This document shows, piece by piece, positions 10,595-23,200 of a stretch of 64,000 nucleotides of DNA (the stretch's first letter is position 1; the number at the start of each line of letters is the position of its first letter). This DNA is from Moniliella sp. 'wahieum'. Taxonomy: Eukaryota; Basidiomycota; Moniliellomycetes; Moniliellales; Moniliellaceae. The position numbers and the translations under genes were made by a program. The stretch is taken from the NCBI GenBank assembly GCA_003971905.1, contig RSEE01000040.1, positions 528,740-592,739 on the forward strand, written 5' to 3'. The notes below the pieces were generated by a model. It worked only from the letters and a program-made list of their open reading frames with translations. It did not search any database and was not told the origin of the DNA.

Positions 10595-11320
10595 CGAGTC
10601 CTCAGTACCTCAGTGAAGCTTGAAGCCTCAGGTCATAACTCTACCCCAAGCCTCGAGCCCCTGAGACCCTCCTGAGGCCTGAGGCCCAGTACTAAGTACT
10701 AATCGTTGAGATCCTCAGGTCCTCAGGCGCAGGGGTGCCGAGCCGCTGAGGAGAGCCGCTCCGAGTAACGGGGCTGTATTATACTCTCTGTCTGGATCCC
10801 CACCTGGGCGAAGTACGGAATAATATACGTACTGGATCGGCGGGGTTAATTGTTGAAGCAGGAGGTTGTCAAGGTTTTTGCCTGAGCCTTTTCAGTTTCT
10901 TGAAGCCGCCGGCGTCGGCTCCGCGGACTATGTTGCACTCATGTCGATACATACAGAGGGTCGATGTGCGACAGAGGCTTCTGTGAAGGTGAGGCGTGAA
11001 ATGTGAGATCTGAGATCTGATATTTGAAGCGTGTAATTGCGATCGGGGTGTATACGCCGGCCTGGATGCGCTCCACCAAAAGCTTCACGAGCGGGCGCAG
11101 GTCGGCGCTCGCCCCCACCAGTGTGGCAGGCAGCGGCGATACGTAGCACACGTTAGCACGACCCACAGGGTCTGGGGCTTGGCGGCTGCAACGTCGAGGA
11201 CGTTGAGGCCTGAGGGTGGCACCTCTGTGGCTCCCTGTCGCCACTGACTAATGGATGCGGCCACCGAAGGCTCGCTCAAGGCGTCAGTACTCAGTACCGC
11301 CAGTACTCGGCCTCAGTACT
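10595..11320. repeat. Scattered heptad units (GGCC, GATC, GTAC cores)
   Basis: Examples are TGA-AGCT and TGA-GGCC pairs at 10,610-10,690, TGA at 10990, 10997, 11004, 11011 and 11018 (exact sevens, GATC cores at the end), and TCA-GTAC units at 11,285-11,320. No gene is supported between them or in the following 400 bp up to the next start codon. Confidence 0.75.
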
Positions 11321-11724
11321 CGATGTCCTCTCTCAATCTCGAAGCCAGGCCTCAAGCTCTCACGCAATAAGCCGGGGATAACGAGTACCTAGCAACTGAT
11401 GGTAAGTAGGGCTGGTAACCTACAAGACGGGAGCGAACTGGTCACTGACTAAGAATATCATGCATCAAACTTACACAGCTTACTCTTCTGCGCTCTCTTC
11501 TCCGTTTCACGACCATTGGGATCCTCTCGTCGGGGGCTAACGTTAAAACTCGCTCTCCTCATCGACGACCCCCTTTACCCTTCCCAACCACCCCCACCAA
11601 CCCTCCACGCTCCTCGACGACAAGTCCTAAACACACCACCTCATCACGATCCCTCTCTCCACATATCCAGTTCTTTCTACCTCCAGCCCCGGCCCCTGCC
11701 TCTCCCTCTTCCCGTTCCTGCACC

Positions 11725-13029
11725 ATGGTGTCTGTCGCCCATACCACAGGCTACCTGCTGATTGGGCTCTATGTCAACCTCATCCTCTTTGGCATCACCA
11801 TTTGCCAGCTGTGGCTGCTTTGGACCAGGTTCATGCGTGACCCCTGGGGCTTGAAGCTCGTCGTTGCGCTTGTAGCCATGGCTGAGATCACGAACACGGT
11901 GTGCGCTTGCAATTCCTTGTCGGGGTGGCTTGTGACGCACTATGGAGAGCCTGAGTATCTGGCTTATATTGGTTCCAGCTTTATTGGCTCGATGGAGTCG
12001 GGCGCGATTAGCTGCTTTATTGTCGAATGTTTTTTGGCATGGAGGATTCACTCTCTACGGCGCCAGTGGTGGCTCACCTCTATCATTCTCTTTTTGGCCT
12101 TTGGCGGCATTGTCGGCTGTACGGCCACCGTGGTCGGCTGTGGTATTCTCAAGCGGTTTGATGCTCTCGACACGGTTCAGCCCGCAGTGCTGGTCATGAG
12201 CTGCTGCGTCGTCACCTGTGACTTGCTGGAAACCATCGCGCTCTACGTCACCCTCCGCCGCGCCTTAACAGGTTTCTCTGCCACCGACTCGCGCGTCTAT
12301 GAACTCAAGAACCTCATTCTGCAGACCTCCGTGTTGACCCTGATTTGCGACGTTTGCCATATGAGCATTGTTGCATCTCATGTACGTATCTGTCCCACTC
12401 ATTGTGTCCCCTGCAAACGGGGTACCTTCGTTGGACGAAGCAGCTAACATTACTGCCCTCTCTTCCTACCCAGCCCATGTCGGATGTGCACTTGATGTTC
12501 AACCTCATTTCGCCAAAGCTAGTGAGCAACTCGCTCCTGTCGACGCTCAACACGCGGAGGACCCATCAAGAATTGATTGGTCAAGAAGCTTCCAAGCCTT
12601 TTCTCCGGGGAACAGCATGTTGGGCACCTTCCGCAAGAGTATGGCCAAAGAAATTGGTTCCTTTATGCGGCCCTCCGCAGCGCCCAAAGACGGCTCGGCC
12701 TTTGCCCCCCCTCTCTCACGCCAAGCCATAAGGAAGGCTTTGGCTTCCCCGGTCACACACGCGAGACCCAGAGCAGGGGACCACCACCAGGCGTCATCCA
12801 GATCACCACCGTCCAAGAACAGTTCAGCCTCCCCGACCCAGTCGAGTTGCGCGGCAGCCTCAATCCGTCTCGGCCGTCGCTCGAGGCGTTTGAGGCGGAC
12901 AAACCCAAGGCCGACACGGAGGCCGAGGAGGAAGAAGCCAATCTCCGACTCGGCCCCGCCCGATCGGCGCTGTCTACTCAGGACCTCGCTTCTGCCTCTA
13001 GCGCGGAAACCGCGGGTCGGTATGCTTAA
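11725..13029 (+). CDS. DUF6534-type seven-helix membrane protein
   Basis: A basidiomycete-expanded family of membrane proteins of unknown function. The first exon (11725-12381) encodes about 219 residues with six to seven hydrophobic helices, for example TGYLLIGLYVNLILFGITI and STVLTLICDV-like segments. The intron is 12382-12473 (GTACGT...CCCAG). The second exon opens PMSDVHLMFNLISPKLVSNS, the conserved last helix with the SLLSTLN motif typical of the family. The cytosolic tail then changes frame at about 12,555 and 12,735 before ending SSAETAGRYA at 13029. The frame changes are probably base-call indels in a poorly conserved tail. The domain call rests on topology and the SNSLL-x-TLN motif. 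Confidence 0.75.
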
Positions 13030-14186
13030 TTTCATCTGCTCACGGTAACACTACACACTCACTATATCCTTTCGCTTCTTGTTCCTATTCTGTTTTCTTG
13101 TCGTTAATTCAATAACACGCACAACCCCGGGATTGTGTGATGTACAACAGAACTCGCAAAGTCCAGCCCCTTTCTCAGCCTCTGCATGACTATCCCTCTG
13201 CCCCCTTTGCAGTTGATGGACTGGTGTTGAGATATACGGCACCTAGTTTCGTTTGCCAATTCGTATACATTGCTCTGAATCTGATATCTTCTTGGGAAAC
13301 GGAGGCGGGCATCGGCGCTTGTGGAATAGCGTCTCGGGATGAAGACACATCGCCTCTCCTTCTCCCCAAACGCAAGAGTGTGGCAACGAGTGTGGCAATG
13401 ACTCAGGGACGATGGATCCGGGACGTTTGAGGAGCAATGATAATCGATCATCGTCGGACTTGTGTTCGGGGGGATTAGGTGCGCCACACAGAGCTGCGGC
13501 AGCACATGCTCAACTTGGATAGCGTTACCCTTCAAAAGGGCGTCTTTTGAGGAGGTTATACTATACTCAGATGAGGCTTCGTCACCTGCTTCGCTCCGTG
13601 CAGTTGAAAGGCGAGAGCGGGATGAGGTGCTGTGGCAGCCATTGGAGTTGCCTTTGTATGGGGTTCCCACTAATCTGTGGTAATATGTGGACCTACGTTG
13701 GGCTAGCAAGAACGACTTTCGACGTGCTCATTCCGAGCCTGCCCCTTCTTCAGCATTAGTGGGGGGATGAGAGTTGGCTTCCATGTAGTGTTGCTATCGT
13801 ACATGCGTGTGGCTCCGATTGGCTGTCCAATAAGCGCTTGTTCTCCTAAAGTACAGGTCGGGGCGGGTTCGGGGTTCGTCTCATGACAGACTGCATGGAT
13901 GCCCGTCTATGAGAGCTCTGCCATCAGTGGCAAAGAGGTAGTGGTGTCTTCTTTCCTGGCCGATCCGGATTATATAGACTAATAGTATAGGTCCATCGTT
14001 TCCAGTCTCCTCCTGTCGCACCCGCTCCTTGGCCCTCATGCCACGTGATTGACGGTCACGTGCACCACCCGCCTTTTTCTTCCCCTTCCGCCCTGCCGCG
14101 TTTCGTGGCCCGAGCAGCCTCCAGCAGCCTCCAGCCCGCACACCCCTCCCCGTCTCCCTGCTCTCTTCCGCTGCCTCACCATCGCC
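13030..14186. other. Intergenic, DUF6534 gene to PKR1
   Basis: No gene is supported. The open frames on both strands are unrelated to known domains and show no splice-consistent continuation. The last 150 bases are C/T-rich, as expected for a fungal promoter and 5' UTR of PKR1. Confidence 0.5.
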
Positions 14187-14776
14187 ATGGCCAGCGCTAC
14201 CACCACCGCCACTGCCCCCCTCCCATCCTCGGGCAACGATGCGCTACGCCAGCGCCCTGGCGCTGCCAGCCTCGATGTGTCTCCCACCCCGTCCGCCGAC
14301 GCGTCCGCCCCTTCCGCCGCGCCCGCAGGCAACGGCGGTGCAGCTGATGCCGTCATCCAATCTCTCTTCCAGCCCGGGCTCAACACGCCGCTTCGCAGGG
14401 TGATGGACCTTACGTTTGTCCTCCTCCTCCTCACCCTGACGGCGCTCTCCATCTTGACCCGCGGCAACCCTCACTTTCTCGCTCTCCTCGCCATTGCTTC
14501 TTGCCTTTGGGCGGCGGTTTCCTGGTACGCCCGCTCCCCCGCTCGCTTTGGTTCGGTGCCGAGCCAATGGCTGATGATCCCCCTTGGGCCTGCCCCAGGT
14601 TCCTTAACGAACTTGCTCAGCTTCCTCCCTCTGCCTTCCAAGTCCAGGCTCAGCCCGACGTCCAGGATGCCCTGCCCACTGTCACCGACGATCCCTCGCC
14701 CCAGCCCGAAGCTGAAGCCGGGACCAAAAGCGCCCTGCCCCCTTCCATGCCCACCGTCCCTCTTGATACCCAGTAG
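14187..14776 (+). CDS. PKR1: V-ATPase assembly protein Pkr1
   Basis: Pkr1 is a small ER membrane protein that helps assemble the Vo sector of the vacuolar ATPase. Exons 14187-14524 and 14599-14776 give exactly 516 nt (171 residues). A disordered Ala/Pro/Ser-rich N-terminus of about 50 residues precedes the family signature IQSLFQPGLNTPLRRVMDLTF. Two hydrophobic helices follow, ending CLWAAVSWFLNELAQL across the splice junction. The intron begins GTACGC and ends CCCCAG. The acidic Pro/Gln-rich tail ends VPLDTQ. The yeast protein is shorter; the extra N- and C-terminal segments are low complexity. Intact. Confidence 0.85.
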
Positions 14777-15052
14777 GTCCCTCTTTTCTATAGGGGAGCG
14801 TTTCCTCCCGTTGGTCATGGCCGTTCTCGGCTGTTGGTTATCGCATTCTATCTCTGCCTGGTCTCCATCCACCTTGACCACCACATGCGCCGAAGCGAGG
14901 GATGGATTAGGTGTGTGAGCAAGAAGGAGAAAGAAAGAAAAAAGAGAGTATGTGTGGGGAGGAGAGAGAAAGGGAGAGAGGCGACACAAGCAAATGATCC
15001 ATCGACCAGAGCAGAACATCGAGGTAGATCATTGTTGCTCGCTACGACCGCT

Positions 15053-15984
15053 TTACGAAGATGTCCCGGCCCGCTCTTGGGCACCCACGGCTTGGCACGC
15101 GGGCCAGCACGCGCGAAAGCGTACGATGCGCCAGCCAGCACGTTGCCCACCACGGCGCCTGCCAGCGCACCCAGCACGGGCGGGAAGGGCCACGCTTGCC
15201 ACGTCCGGTCCCAGTCCAGCGCCAACGCTGCCGAGCCCAAAATCGCCCCCGCCACAACGGAAAAGGATTGCAACGGAAGAATCCGTTCCCGAGCGTTTTC
15301 CGGCCGCAGCAACACGAACAGACGCACCCACGCCGCCCAGTCGTCGCCGAGGATGTGCAGCGGGGCATAGAGCGCCAAGAGGTGAGGTACGCACCCAGCA
15401 CAACGGTCTGCAGCAGTTCGTACGGGACCCAGGACACGGGCGCCCCGAACAAAATCGCACCCACTGTTGCCGCCACCAGGGGCACCGGCAAGGCAAGCGT
15501 CGTCAGCACCATGTTTTCACCTTGCTTCATCAGCCCTTCGTTTTTGCGCAGACGCGCAATGCTTTCGTCCTTGGCGATGCGGTCGCCGACGGCAAACCGC
15601 CAGGCCAGGCGGTTGACCACGAGCGACTGCACAATGAATGCAAGTTGGAGCGAGAGCAGGAAGCGGTAGCGCAGCGACTGCACCTGGGCCGCGCGGTCTT
15701 GCTCGGGGACCATGCCGGTGGAGAGGAAGGCGTGCACGCCCGAGAAGAGGGTGGGCTTGGGCCCATTGGCACGGAAGATGCCCTGGGGCAGGTAGAGCGT
15801 GGTGAGGACCAGCACGACCGGCTGGAAAAAGAGGATGGCGAGCAGCTGGAAGGTATGGACCTTGGCACTGGGCAGCCGCTGGAACGCATGGGGCTCCAGT
15901 GGTTGGCGCGCGGCGCGGCGGGCGCGGCGGCGGACGCGGCGCGCTGGACGAGCGGGACTGGGATGGCTGCGCAGGGCGGGGCAT
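15053..15984 (-). CDS. GPI11: GPI ethanolamine-phosphate transferase subunit (PIG-F/Gpi11)
   Basis: PIG-F/Gpi11 stabilises the ER transferases that add ethanolamine phosphate to GPI anchors. Hydrophobic segments include TFQLLAILFFQPVVLVLT and VSWVPYELLQTVVLGAYL. The diagnostic motif is LALDWDRTWQAWPFPPVLGA near 15,180-15,230. The chain changes frame at about 15,375 (GAYLT to LLALYAPLHILGDDW), and again near the N-terminus at about 15,905. Each needs one base. The ATG at 15984 (MPRPAQ) is a plausible start if the N-terminal shift is an indel. The C-terminal end is uncertain; the conserved part finishes by about 15,100. The gene converges on PKR1. Confidence 0.8.
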
Positions 15985-16348
15985 CGCGGGTGGAGGCAGA
16001 GGAGCGGTGGCGGCGCACGCAGCACCGTTCGGTTCAAGTTCCCGTGTGAAGCTTGAAGCTAGAAAGCGCGCCCAAGGTGGGACGAGGGGAGGGTCGGTGG
16101 CAGAGCGGAGCCCCCCTACGTAAGCGCGGCGGCGCCGATGCTGCAATCTGAAATGTACAGACAAGACCAGCGGCTGATCCACCGTCCATATGATGCCCCT
16201 GCCACCGTCGCGCGTAGGCCTACGGCTGGGACAAACAAATACCCGCGCCGTCGGCCTGCCGTAGGACGTACGTCGCGACAGATCTACCCAGTTGGGCGCC
16301 CGCAGCGCGCCCTCGCCTCGCTTCCGCTTCCCGCCCCATCGCCCACAA

Positions 16349-17223
16349 TGGCAACCACCGATGAACCTGGCGACACGCCCGCCCCTCACGACGTGCAGGT
16401 CACCATCCCGGGCCCCTTCACCCCCGTCCAGAACCTCTTCACCATCGACCTGTTCAGGGCTTTGGTCCTTGATGAGGCGAACGCGCACCCCTTCCTTGAG
16501 AAGCCCGACCTCTGCTGACCAACCTCCACGCGCCGACCGCCGCAGCGCCCGCACCCGAACCCGCTCCTCCGGTCGCCCCACCCGGCGTTCCGGCTGTCTT
16601 TGCGCCATGGTTCCAGCTCCACAACAAGCCCATGATCCCCGATGGCAGCCACGCACACACGGACAACGTCATGATCAGCCGCGCCACGCATGTCCGCCTC
16701 CCCGAGTGGTCCCAAGAGGCGCTTGAGCTGCCCTACTGGGCAAACAACGTCGAGACGATCTTTGCGGCCTATGGCGTTAACCAGTTCTCCTTGCTCTCCG
16801 CCGCATTGGCCCAGGAAGCTATTGGGCGCATCGGCATCACCGTCTCCATGATCATCCAGCCCGGTGTCAACAAGCCGTGCTGGCACAACATCAAGATCGC
16901 CCTCGCGTCTGCCGTCGACCCCCTGGCAGCTCCCGAGAAACACCGGACCAAGGTCCTGAACGGTAAGCACTACAGAACCCTCCCGCCTCGACTTGGCTTC
17001 CCAGGCTCGCAACGACTTTTACCTCCTGGGCGAGGCGATGGCCACGACCATCATGAGCCATGTCAACCGCGAGCTCCCACAGTGGCTGGCACTGACTCTG
17101 GCCAGCAGTGACTATCGGTACAAGTTCTGGGACTGGCACGCGCAATTGACCAAGGACATCCAGAGTGCCCTCCGTCTGGAGCAGCCATGGGTCATGCGCA
17201 GCCCGCACGAGAGAGGCTCCTGA
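16349..17223 (+). CDS. Unrecognised protein with one or two exons
   Basis: I do not recognise the family. The ATG at 16349 begins MATTDEPGDTPAPHDVQ. After about 55 residues the reading changes frame at 16,510 and continues through a Pro/Ala-rich linker into a dense, globular-looking segment (about 16,600-16,960) with Trp and aromatic clusters such as LPEWSQEALELPYWANNVE. A 42-nt intron-like gap (16963-17004, GTAAGC...CCAG) leads to a second globular stretch ending at the TGA of 17221-17223, though its phase is one base off. Composition and codon use look coding. No signal peptide or membrane helix is evident. It is oriented away from GPI11 with a shared 360-bp upstream region. Confidence 0.5.
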
Positions 17224-18158
17224 TTCAGCGCACCCGGGTCCCTCTCTCCAACATGTGCGCCAAGTGCACTGGCCCTGCCAGGGTGGTTGGTCCCTCCGAC
17301 AGCCTGACTTATGCCTCACTGACGTTCATGGGCTTGTCGTCGACGGGGCTGCACACGGTAAGTGGCTCCGTCCCCTCCCAGACGAACATCACTTCCCACC
17401 CCTGTCCGAAGGCCCACCACCACTACCCCCCCTCCTTCTCCCTCGATGTCTGTCTCCTACGGCAGCTTACGGGGAGGGAGATCTGTTGCACCGTGGCTGC
17501 TGGGAGTGGCACTGCCCGAGTTGGACATTTGGTCTAGACTTGGTCTGCGCCGCGCTCCCACATGACGCCTCTCCACCTTGTTCTTGTTCCGGTTGAAAGT
17601 CGCACGTGTAGTACACACGATGGCGCATTCCTCTATTCTTCCTCACTAGCGCCACCTCTTCGCTCAACTCGATACCACCTTGCTCATCTACTGCCTGCCG
17701 TAGTACGTTGGTACAGCTACCCTTTTTGTCAGCATACAGTTTTTCGCCCTCACAGCCTCACCGGTCACCATTGAAGTTGAATGCCATCGTCTTGCTCGTC
17801 TTGCTCCAAATTACACTGCTATGACTAGGGCAGGTTAGAATTGCGGTCCATCATGGCCGCTATTCCTATTCGCTCGCAGACAGAGAACTGGGAGGGAAGG
17901 GAATGGGGGTGATCTAGGCCGGCGAATCGCGTCGAGTAACCACAAGACATCGCTCATTCCAACAAGGAAAGCGTGAGACAAGAACTTGTCGATGCGAAGA
18001 TGCCCAGCAGGTTGGCTGGCCAAGCCGCCACATCAATCCTTTGCGCATGTCCATGCATATTTTGCACATCAGAAGTACCTTGTCACAGTCATGATGCCGT
18101 CTCCAAAGCGTCCCGCCCCATTGGTCCGGATGGCGGGCCTAGGTATGCCGCACGAAAA
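17224..18158. other. Intergenic, 3' side of DOM34
   Basis: No gene is supported. The region holds the 3' ends of the unknown gene and of DOM34, which converge here. Confidence 0.45.
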
Positions 18159-19532
18159 TTAGGCCTCCGAAGGGGCGTTGGCCTCGCTGCGTGCTCGTGC
18201 CTCGGCTTCTTCTTGCTCCTCGCGCTCCACAACCTCAATGTCCAACGGGTAGGTGAGAATGGCAGCCATGCCCGTCAGGCCATTGAGTTGCCTCCCCGTC
18301 TCATGCATCGAAGAGAAATGGCCACCTCGCCTCCTTGGGCTTTGACCTGGTCGACCAAGTTGACAAACCGTTTTCGCTGCGCTGGGTCGGCGGAGCGGAA
18401 GAGCGCATCGCTAATGAGCAGTGCGCCCACCGCGCCGCGCTCCACAGCAAGAAAGACATGGTCCACGCCATACCACGCGCGCAGTTCATCGGCCGAGAGC
18501 ATTTTGAGAAACTTGTCCAGCAACAGCGCTTCGCGGGCAAACTTGGTATCCTTCAGCTGCGCCATCACTTCCGGGCTGCGCAACACTTCCTGCAACGCAT
18601 GAACATGCGGCGAGTTGACATGGATGCGGAGGAACTTGCGTTTGGTGTCGGAGCCGAGCAAGAGCTTGTCCCCGCGCCGGGTCGCCTCGGCAAACAGATA
18701 GTCGTACACGGCATCCTTGGTGAAGCCTGGGCTGGCCAGGATGATCAGCCGGATGGCCGGCAGCTGCAGCAGCTTGCCCACGGCCGTGTACACTTGATTG
18801 TAAAATCGCTGTGTCGCCTTGTCGGTCGCAGTGCTCGGCATGCCCTTGCGTTTCCTCGGTACCGGCACCTCAATCCGCTGTCGCACCACCGTCATGCTCT
18901 CCGTCAACAAACATACCACCGCCGTCCCTTCGCCAGCACCACCGCGCCCACCTCAGCCCGGTGCCCGACATCCGCACTCTCTGACAGCGTTGCCAGATGC
19001 ACCGCGTCCCACGTCTCCTTCCAAATTGTCACGGCGCGGTGGGCTTCAATGTCGAGGGTGTGGTACGCGCCGAGCTTGACATGCTTGTTCTCCTCTGCCA
19101 CCTTGCCACTGATCGAAAGCGTTGCGCCATCTGCGCCCGATCCGCCGCCCAGGCCCCCGGCGGTCGTCGGCGTTGCGGCGCCCGACCCGGCCGCCTCGGC
19201 ACCCAGGGCCGGCGTGCTGGAGGAAGAGGAACCGTTGGCATCAAACACCACCCCTCTCCACTGCCAGCGTCAAGTCCAGGCGCACACGATGCGACTCGAT
19301 CGAGCCCGTGGTCGACTCGGACTGCAACCGACGCACGGTAGATGCCTTGACACGGTCGCCTCGCTCAATCAGGTTGTAGAGCTGGTACATGTCTTCGCTA
19401 GCGTGGTAGCCCACCCAGGGTCAGCGCGGGCGCAAGCGCAAGCCGAATGCCAAGGCGCACGTACTCCTCTTCCGGGATAATCTTGATCGTGCCCGACCCA
19501 TCCTTCTCCACATCTTTGCGCAGAATCTTCAT
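18159..19532 (-). CDS. DOM34: Ribosome rescue factor Dom34/pelota
   Basis: Dom34, with Hbs1, splits stalled ribosomes in no-go and non-stop mRNA decay; it is an eRF1 paralogue lacking the GGQ motif. The start [20 protein letters not shown] (ATG 19532) and the join [18 protein letters not shown] across intron 19464-19398 (GTACGT...CTAG) are diagnostic. Domain 1 has a Gly/Ser/Ala-rich insertion around 19,150-19,240. The central domain shows [18 protein letters not shown] and domain 3 shows [21 protein letters not shown]. The end is [20 protein letters not shown] plus an acidic tail to the stop at 18159. Three single-base shifts (about 19,250, 18,925 and 18,320) interrupt the frame in conserved places. 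Confidence 0.9.
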
Positions 19533-19679
19533 GGCTGGCGGATGAGCAGGGCGGTGTGGTGGTGGTAGTAGTAGTGTAGGGGGTGGGGCATGACTGGCTG
19601 CGAGGCGAGGAGGCTGCCCCAGCTGCCCCAGCCTGGCCGGCGCGGTGATCGGAGGATCGATGATCCCATCCTCAAATCA

Positions 19680-19710
19680 TGACATGTGGCATGTGACATG
19701 TGACATGCGT
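19680..19710. repeat. TGA-CATG heptads in the DOM34 upstream region
   Basis: TGA occurs at 19680, 19694 and 19701 with CATG cores; the intervening unit reads TGG-CATG. The array lies about 150 bp upstream of the DOM34 ATG. Confidence 0.7.
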
Positions 19711-19899
19711 GCCCTATGCGGTAAGCATTACATAAGCACGGCCAGACTGGCAAGCTTGCCGGTTGAAATTTGAAAGTCAAGGGTTGAATGTTGCACGTGC
19801 ACGATTGACTACGCCGTCTGTGCTGCAATCGCTAGAGACAGTGTCGTCCCAAGGCCCCACCTAGTCCTGCTGCCTCGCCAACTGCCGACTGCCCTTCCT

Positions 19900-19923
19900 C
19901 ACACACACACACACACACACACA
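19900..19923. repeat. (CA)12 microsatellite
   Basis: An uninterrupted CA dinucleotide tract of about 24 bases downstream of the PHD-finger gene. Confidence 0.9.
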
Positions 19924-20223
19924 TGCAAATAAGCCATGAAGAAGGAAGGTATACATGCTCGCAGCCGGGAGAAGAAGCATGGGCTGGGCGGAGGACAGCG
20001 CCCACGCCAGCGCGGCGACCCCCGAGGGAGCACGGAGAACGGGGGGCAAACGCAGAGGGGGCGCAGGGAAAGAGCAAAGCAGACGCACAGAGGACAGGCA
20101 GCCCTCGCAGGAACCACGCAGACAGATGATGCAAATGACGCAAACGAGGCGCGCGGGGCAAGGCAGAGGCACAGGCACAGGACCACGCCCAGCAGAGGGG
20201 GGGGCACTCGTGCCCACTCACGC

Positions 20224-23200
20224 CTACGCCGTCACCAAGGCTATGCGGCCTCGGCATGGGGTTGTCAGTTCCCGTTCCCGTCGGACAGCAGCGCGGCGGG
20301 CGGGCGGGGAGAGGCCCTGCGGGGGGAGGAGTAGGGCACCAGGCGCTGCGACTTGCGCGTGGACGAAGGTGGGTGAGCGGGCGTACCATGGCGTGGGTTG
20401 GGTCCTGGGGCGCCAGGCGCCGCGCTGCCGGCGCCATCGTCGGTCTCCATCCAGCCGGTTGGCCTGCGGCCAAACGAGCGGCGTGGCGACCTCATGCGGC
20501 GTGGGATTACCCGTCCCTCCCGAGAAGGCCTGCCCACCAGTCGACACGAGGGAGGGCATGGACCAGCCCGCATTCGCTTCGCGCGGCCAGTCCTGCAACA
20601 GGGCCGGCGTCACGTTGGTTCGCCCGCACCCATGCCCATCGACATACCACCCAGGCCCAGCGGTGGTAAGCTGATGCCCATGCCATGCCCATGCCCATGC
20701 CATGCCCAGACCAAACGCACGCGGGTGTGGCCACCAAACGTCCTCCGGGCGTGGTGCCCACGCCAGGCGTACGCCCAGTCCGGTGGGCGTGGCGCCAAAC
20801 GAAGGGAATCCGCGAGGGGTGGCAAACGCGCCGCCGGGCGTGCCCATATCCAGCCCAAACTCGCGCCGGCCACAGCCATGGGCGTGTCGAGGCGGGAAGG
20901 CGTGAGAGCAGCTCGGGCGGACGAGGCGGAGGCGAAACGGAAGCAGGGCCAGCGCGCCCCTCGCGTCGGGGAGGAGGTGGGTGCTGGGGATCCCCCTTGA
21001 TCCCAAACCAACGGGGGGGACCGACCACCCAGTCGAGGTGTGCCTAGTCCTGCTGCCTGCCGCGCCTGGCCCGACCACGTAAACAGCCGCCGCTGCTTTT
21101 CGCCAGCACCTTGGGTCGTCAGGCGTCCAGTTACTGGCCCGGCTCGGAGATTCGGCCAAGCACCGGCCCATCCGAGGCCCCGCCGCGCTCGGCGAGGCCA
21201 CGCTCGCATCCGACAATTTCTGCGCATCACCGACAAGGGCAACTCGAGCGAAAACCCAGATCCACGGCGTGGCGAAAGGCCGTCGCCCTTGGACCAGACG
21301 TCCACCTCGTCCCTATCGCCCTGTTGCTTGTCATGCGAGCCTTCCTCCCCTCCAAGCGACCTCTTGCTTGGGCGAGGCGTAATCATCGCCGGTCCCGATA
21401 GGTAGGAGAGGTGGCTTTCGGCCCGAAGTCAGCACCCCCGTGGGCGAAGACAGCATGGTCCCCGGGCCCGACTTGCGTGCCAGCGGCGAGCCTGGATCGA
21501 GAGCACGCATCCCGTACCGATGGGCGCGAGCACGCGACGGTGCTTTTTGGGCAGGCGGCGTACGCAAGCCTGCCCGCCCTCTTGGCTGGTCGGGGGAGTG
21601 GGATCGGTACTGGTGCGGGCGCTCATCCCGCCCACGAAGAGCCAGAGGCGGCCGCACCCGATCGGGCAGGCAACGCCAACGCGCGTGGATCGCCCGAAAA
21701 CTCAGCGACAACCTCCACGTCCCCCAACGGTTTGTCCAAGCTCATTGGTTCGTCCAGAACCGTGCCGGGCTCGGGCTCAGGCTCGGCACGGACCTGTACC
21801 GCCGCCGTCGCCGGGGTCTTGCTTCGACTTGACACGCGTGTCGAGCGGCGCAGACCTGTTGCTCGAGTCGCCTCTCGGCCCCGCGAGCGGCGAGGGGCAG
21901 TGGGACCAGGCACCGCAGACGCATCTGTTTCTGCCTCGGTCACTTCGGCTTGACTCGACGTCGGTGTGCCCGCAGCCAAGCGAACGGTGCAGGCATGACA
22001 GACCCACTCCTTCTTGCTTCGCACGGCACGGTACCCCACACACGGCTGATGGTACACCCGCTTGCACGATCCGCACTGTACCTCCGGCCCGCCATCGGCG
22101 CCCAAACCACAGAAGCACGATGCGAGCGCAGGCGAGTCGCGCTTGCCCGTGCTGGAGTGGGAAGCTGGGCCGGGCAAAGTGGGAGCAGGTGCGGGAACCG
22201 CGCACGGGGTCCTTTGACTTGCGTGGCAGGCTGCGCCGCGGTGGAGCGGGAAGCTGAAGCTCTTCGGGCCCGACGGACAAGCGCATTGGCACCTCCGCCA
22301 CCAACTCACTGGGGGTAGTCGTCCGGCGTCGTTTGGCCGCGGAGGAGGACAAGAGAAGCTGCAGGAGCAGCGGATAGGATCGGAGTCGACTGGCGTTTAT
22401 GCTTGGCCTTGCTTTTGTCCTTGTCTTGGTCCTGGTCCTGGTCGGTGGTCCGGCTAGGACCTTGCCTTTGTCCTTGTCCTTGCCCTTATCCTTGTCCTTG
22501 TCCTTGTCCATGTCGGTGTCAGTGTCCGTACTCCTCCTCATGCCCGTGTCCTTGTCCTTGCTCTTTCTTGAGAGTCCGGCTTGTCCTGGCTGGCGGTAAC
22601 GGGCACAACGGGCATTCTGGCGCTCAGCTCCGAGGCGAGCGGAGGGGCGCTTTCAGAACCGGCAGCATTCAAGCCTCTTGCATTCTGGAGCAAGGTCATT
22701 GCATCTGGCGGGAGATGCATGCCTGGCATTTCAGCGAGTTGAAGCACAGACATGGGGGGCACCAGCGGCAGACCACAGCCGATGGGGAGGGGGCAGCATC
22801 GTTGCGCCCTCCGCCAGCTGCTCGGACGTCCAGGCAGGCTGCGCCGATCCGGGGAGAGGAGGGAATGCACGCGGGTGGTCGGGATACGTCGTGGCTGCCG
22901 CTAAGGCAGCCGCTGCATTCGACTGGGACCATGCGTTCCAAATGGTGAACCAAGAGGAGAGGGAGTGGCACGCCAGCGCGCGCTGGCGCCCCTTCCAAGC
23001 GCGCTGGGACAAGGCACAGCGGACCATCGGGTGGGTACGAACGGCCGGGTCGAGTGAGGAACGAGATGGGTAGCGGCGCGACTCAGATCGGGGCCAGCGG
23101 GAGTCGATCCGGCGTCCCTGCCGCCGCCGCTTCCTTCTCCTCCAACGCCGGCGACAAGTGCAGCCACTGATCTTCCTCCTTGAATGTGCGCGTCAAGCCT

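Larger units (their letters stand above)
19533..20223. other. DOM34 upstream region and PHD-gene 3' side
   Basis: No gene is supported. It contains a TGA-CATG heptad array about 150 bp upstream of the DOM34 start and a CA dinucleotide tract, each listed separately. Confidence 0.45.

Noticed and set aside
16349-17223. Possible retroelement Gag identity for the unknown gene
   Set aside because: No zinc knuckle, LTR or polymerase is nearby, and residue patterns do not match a Gag core.
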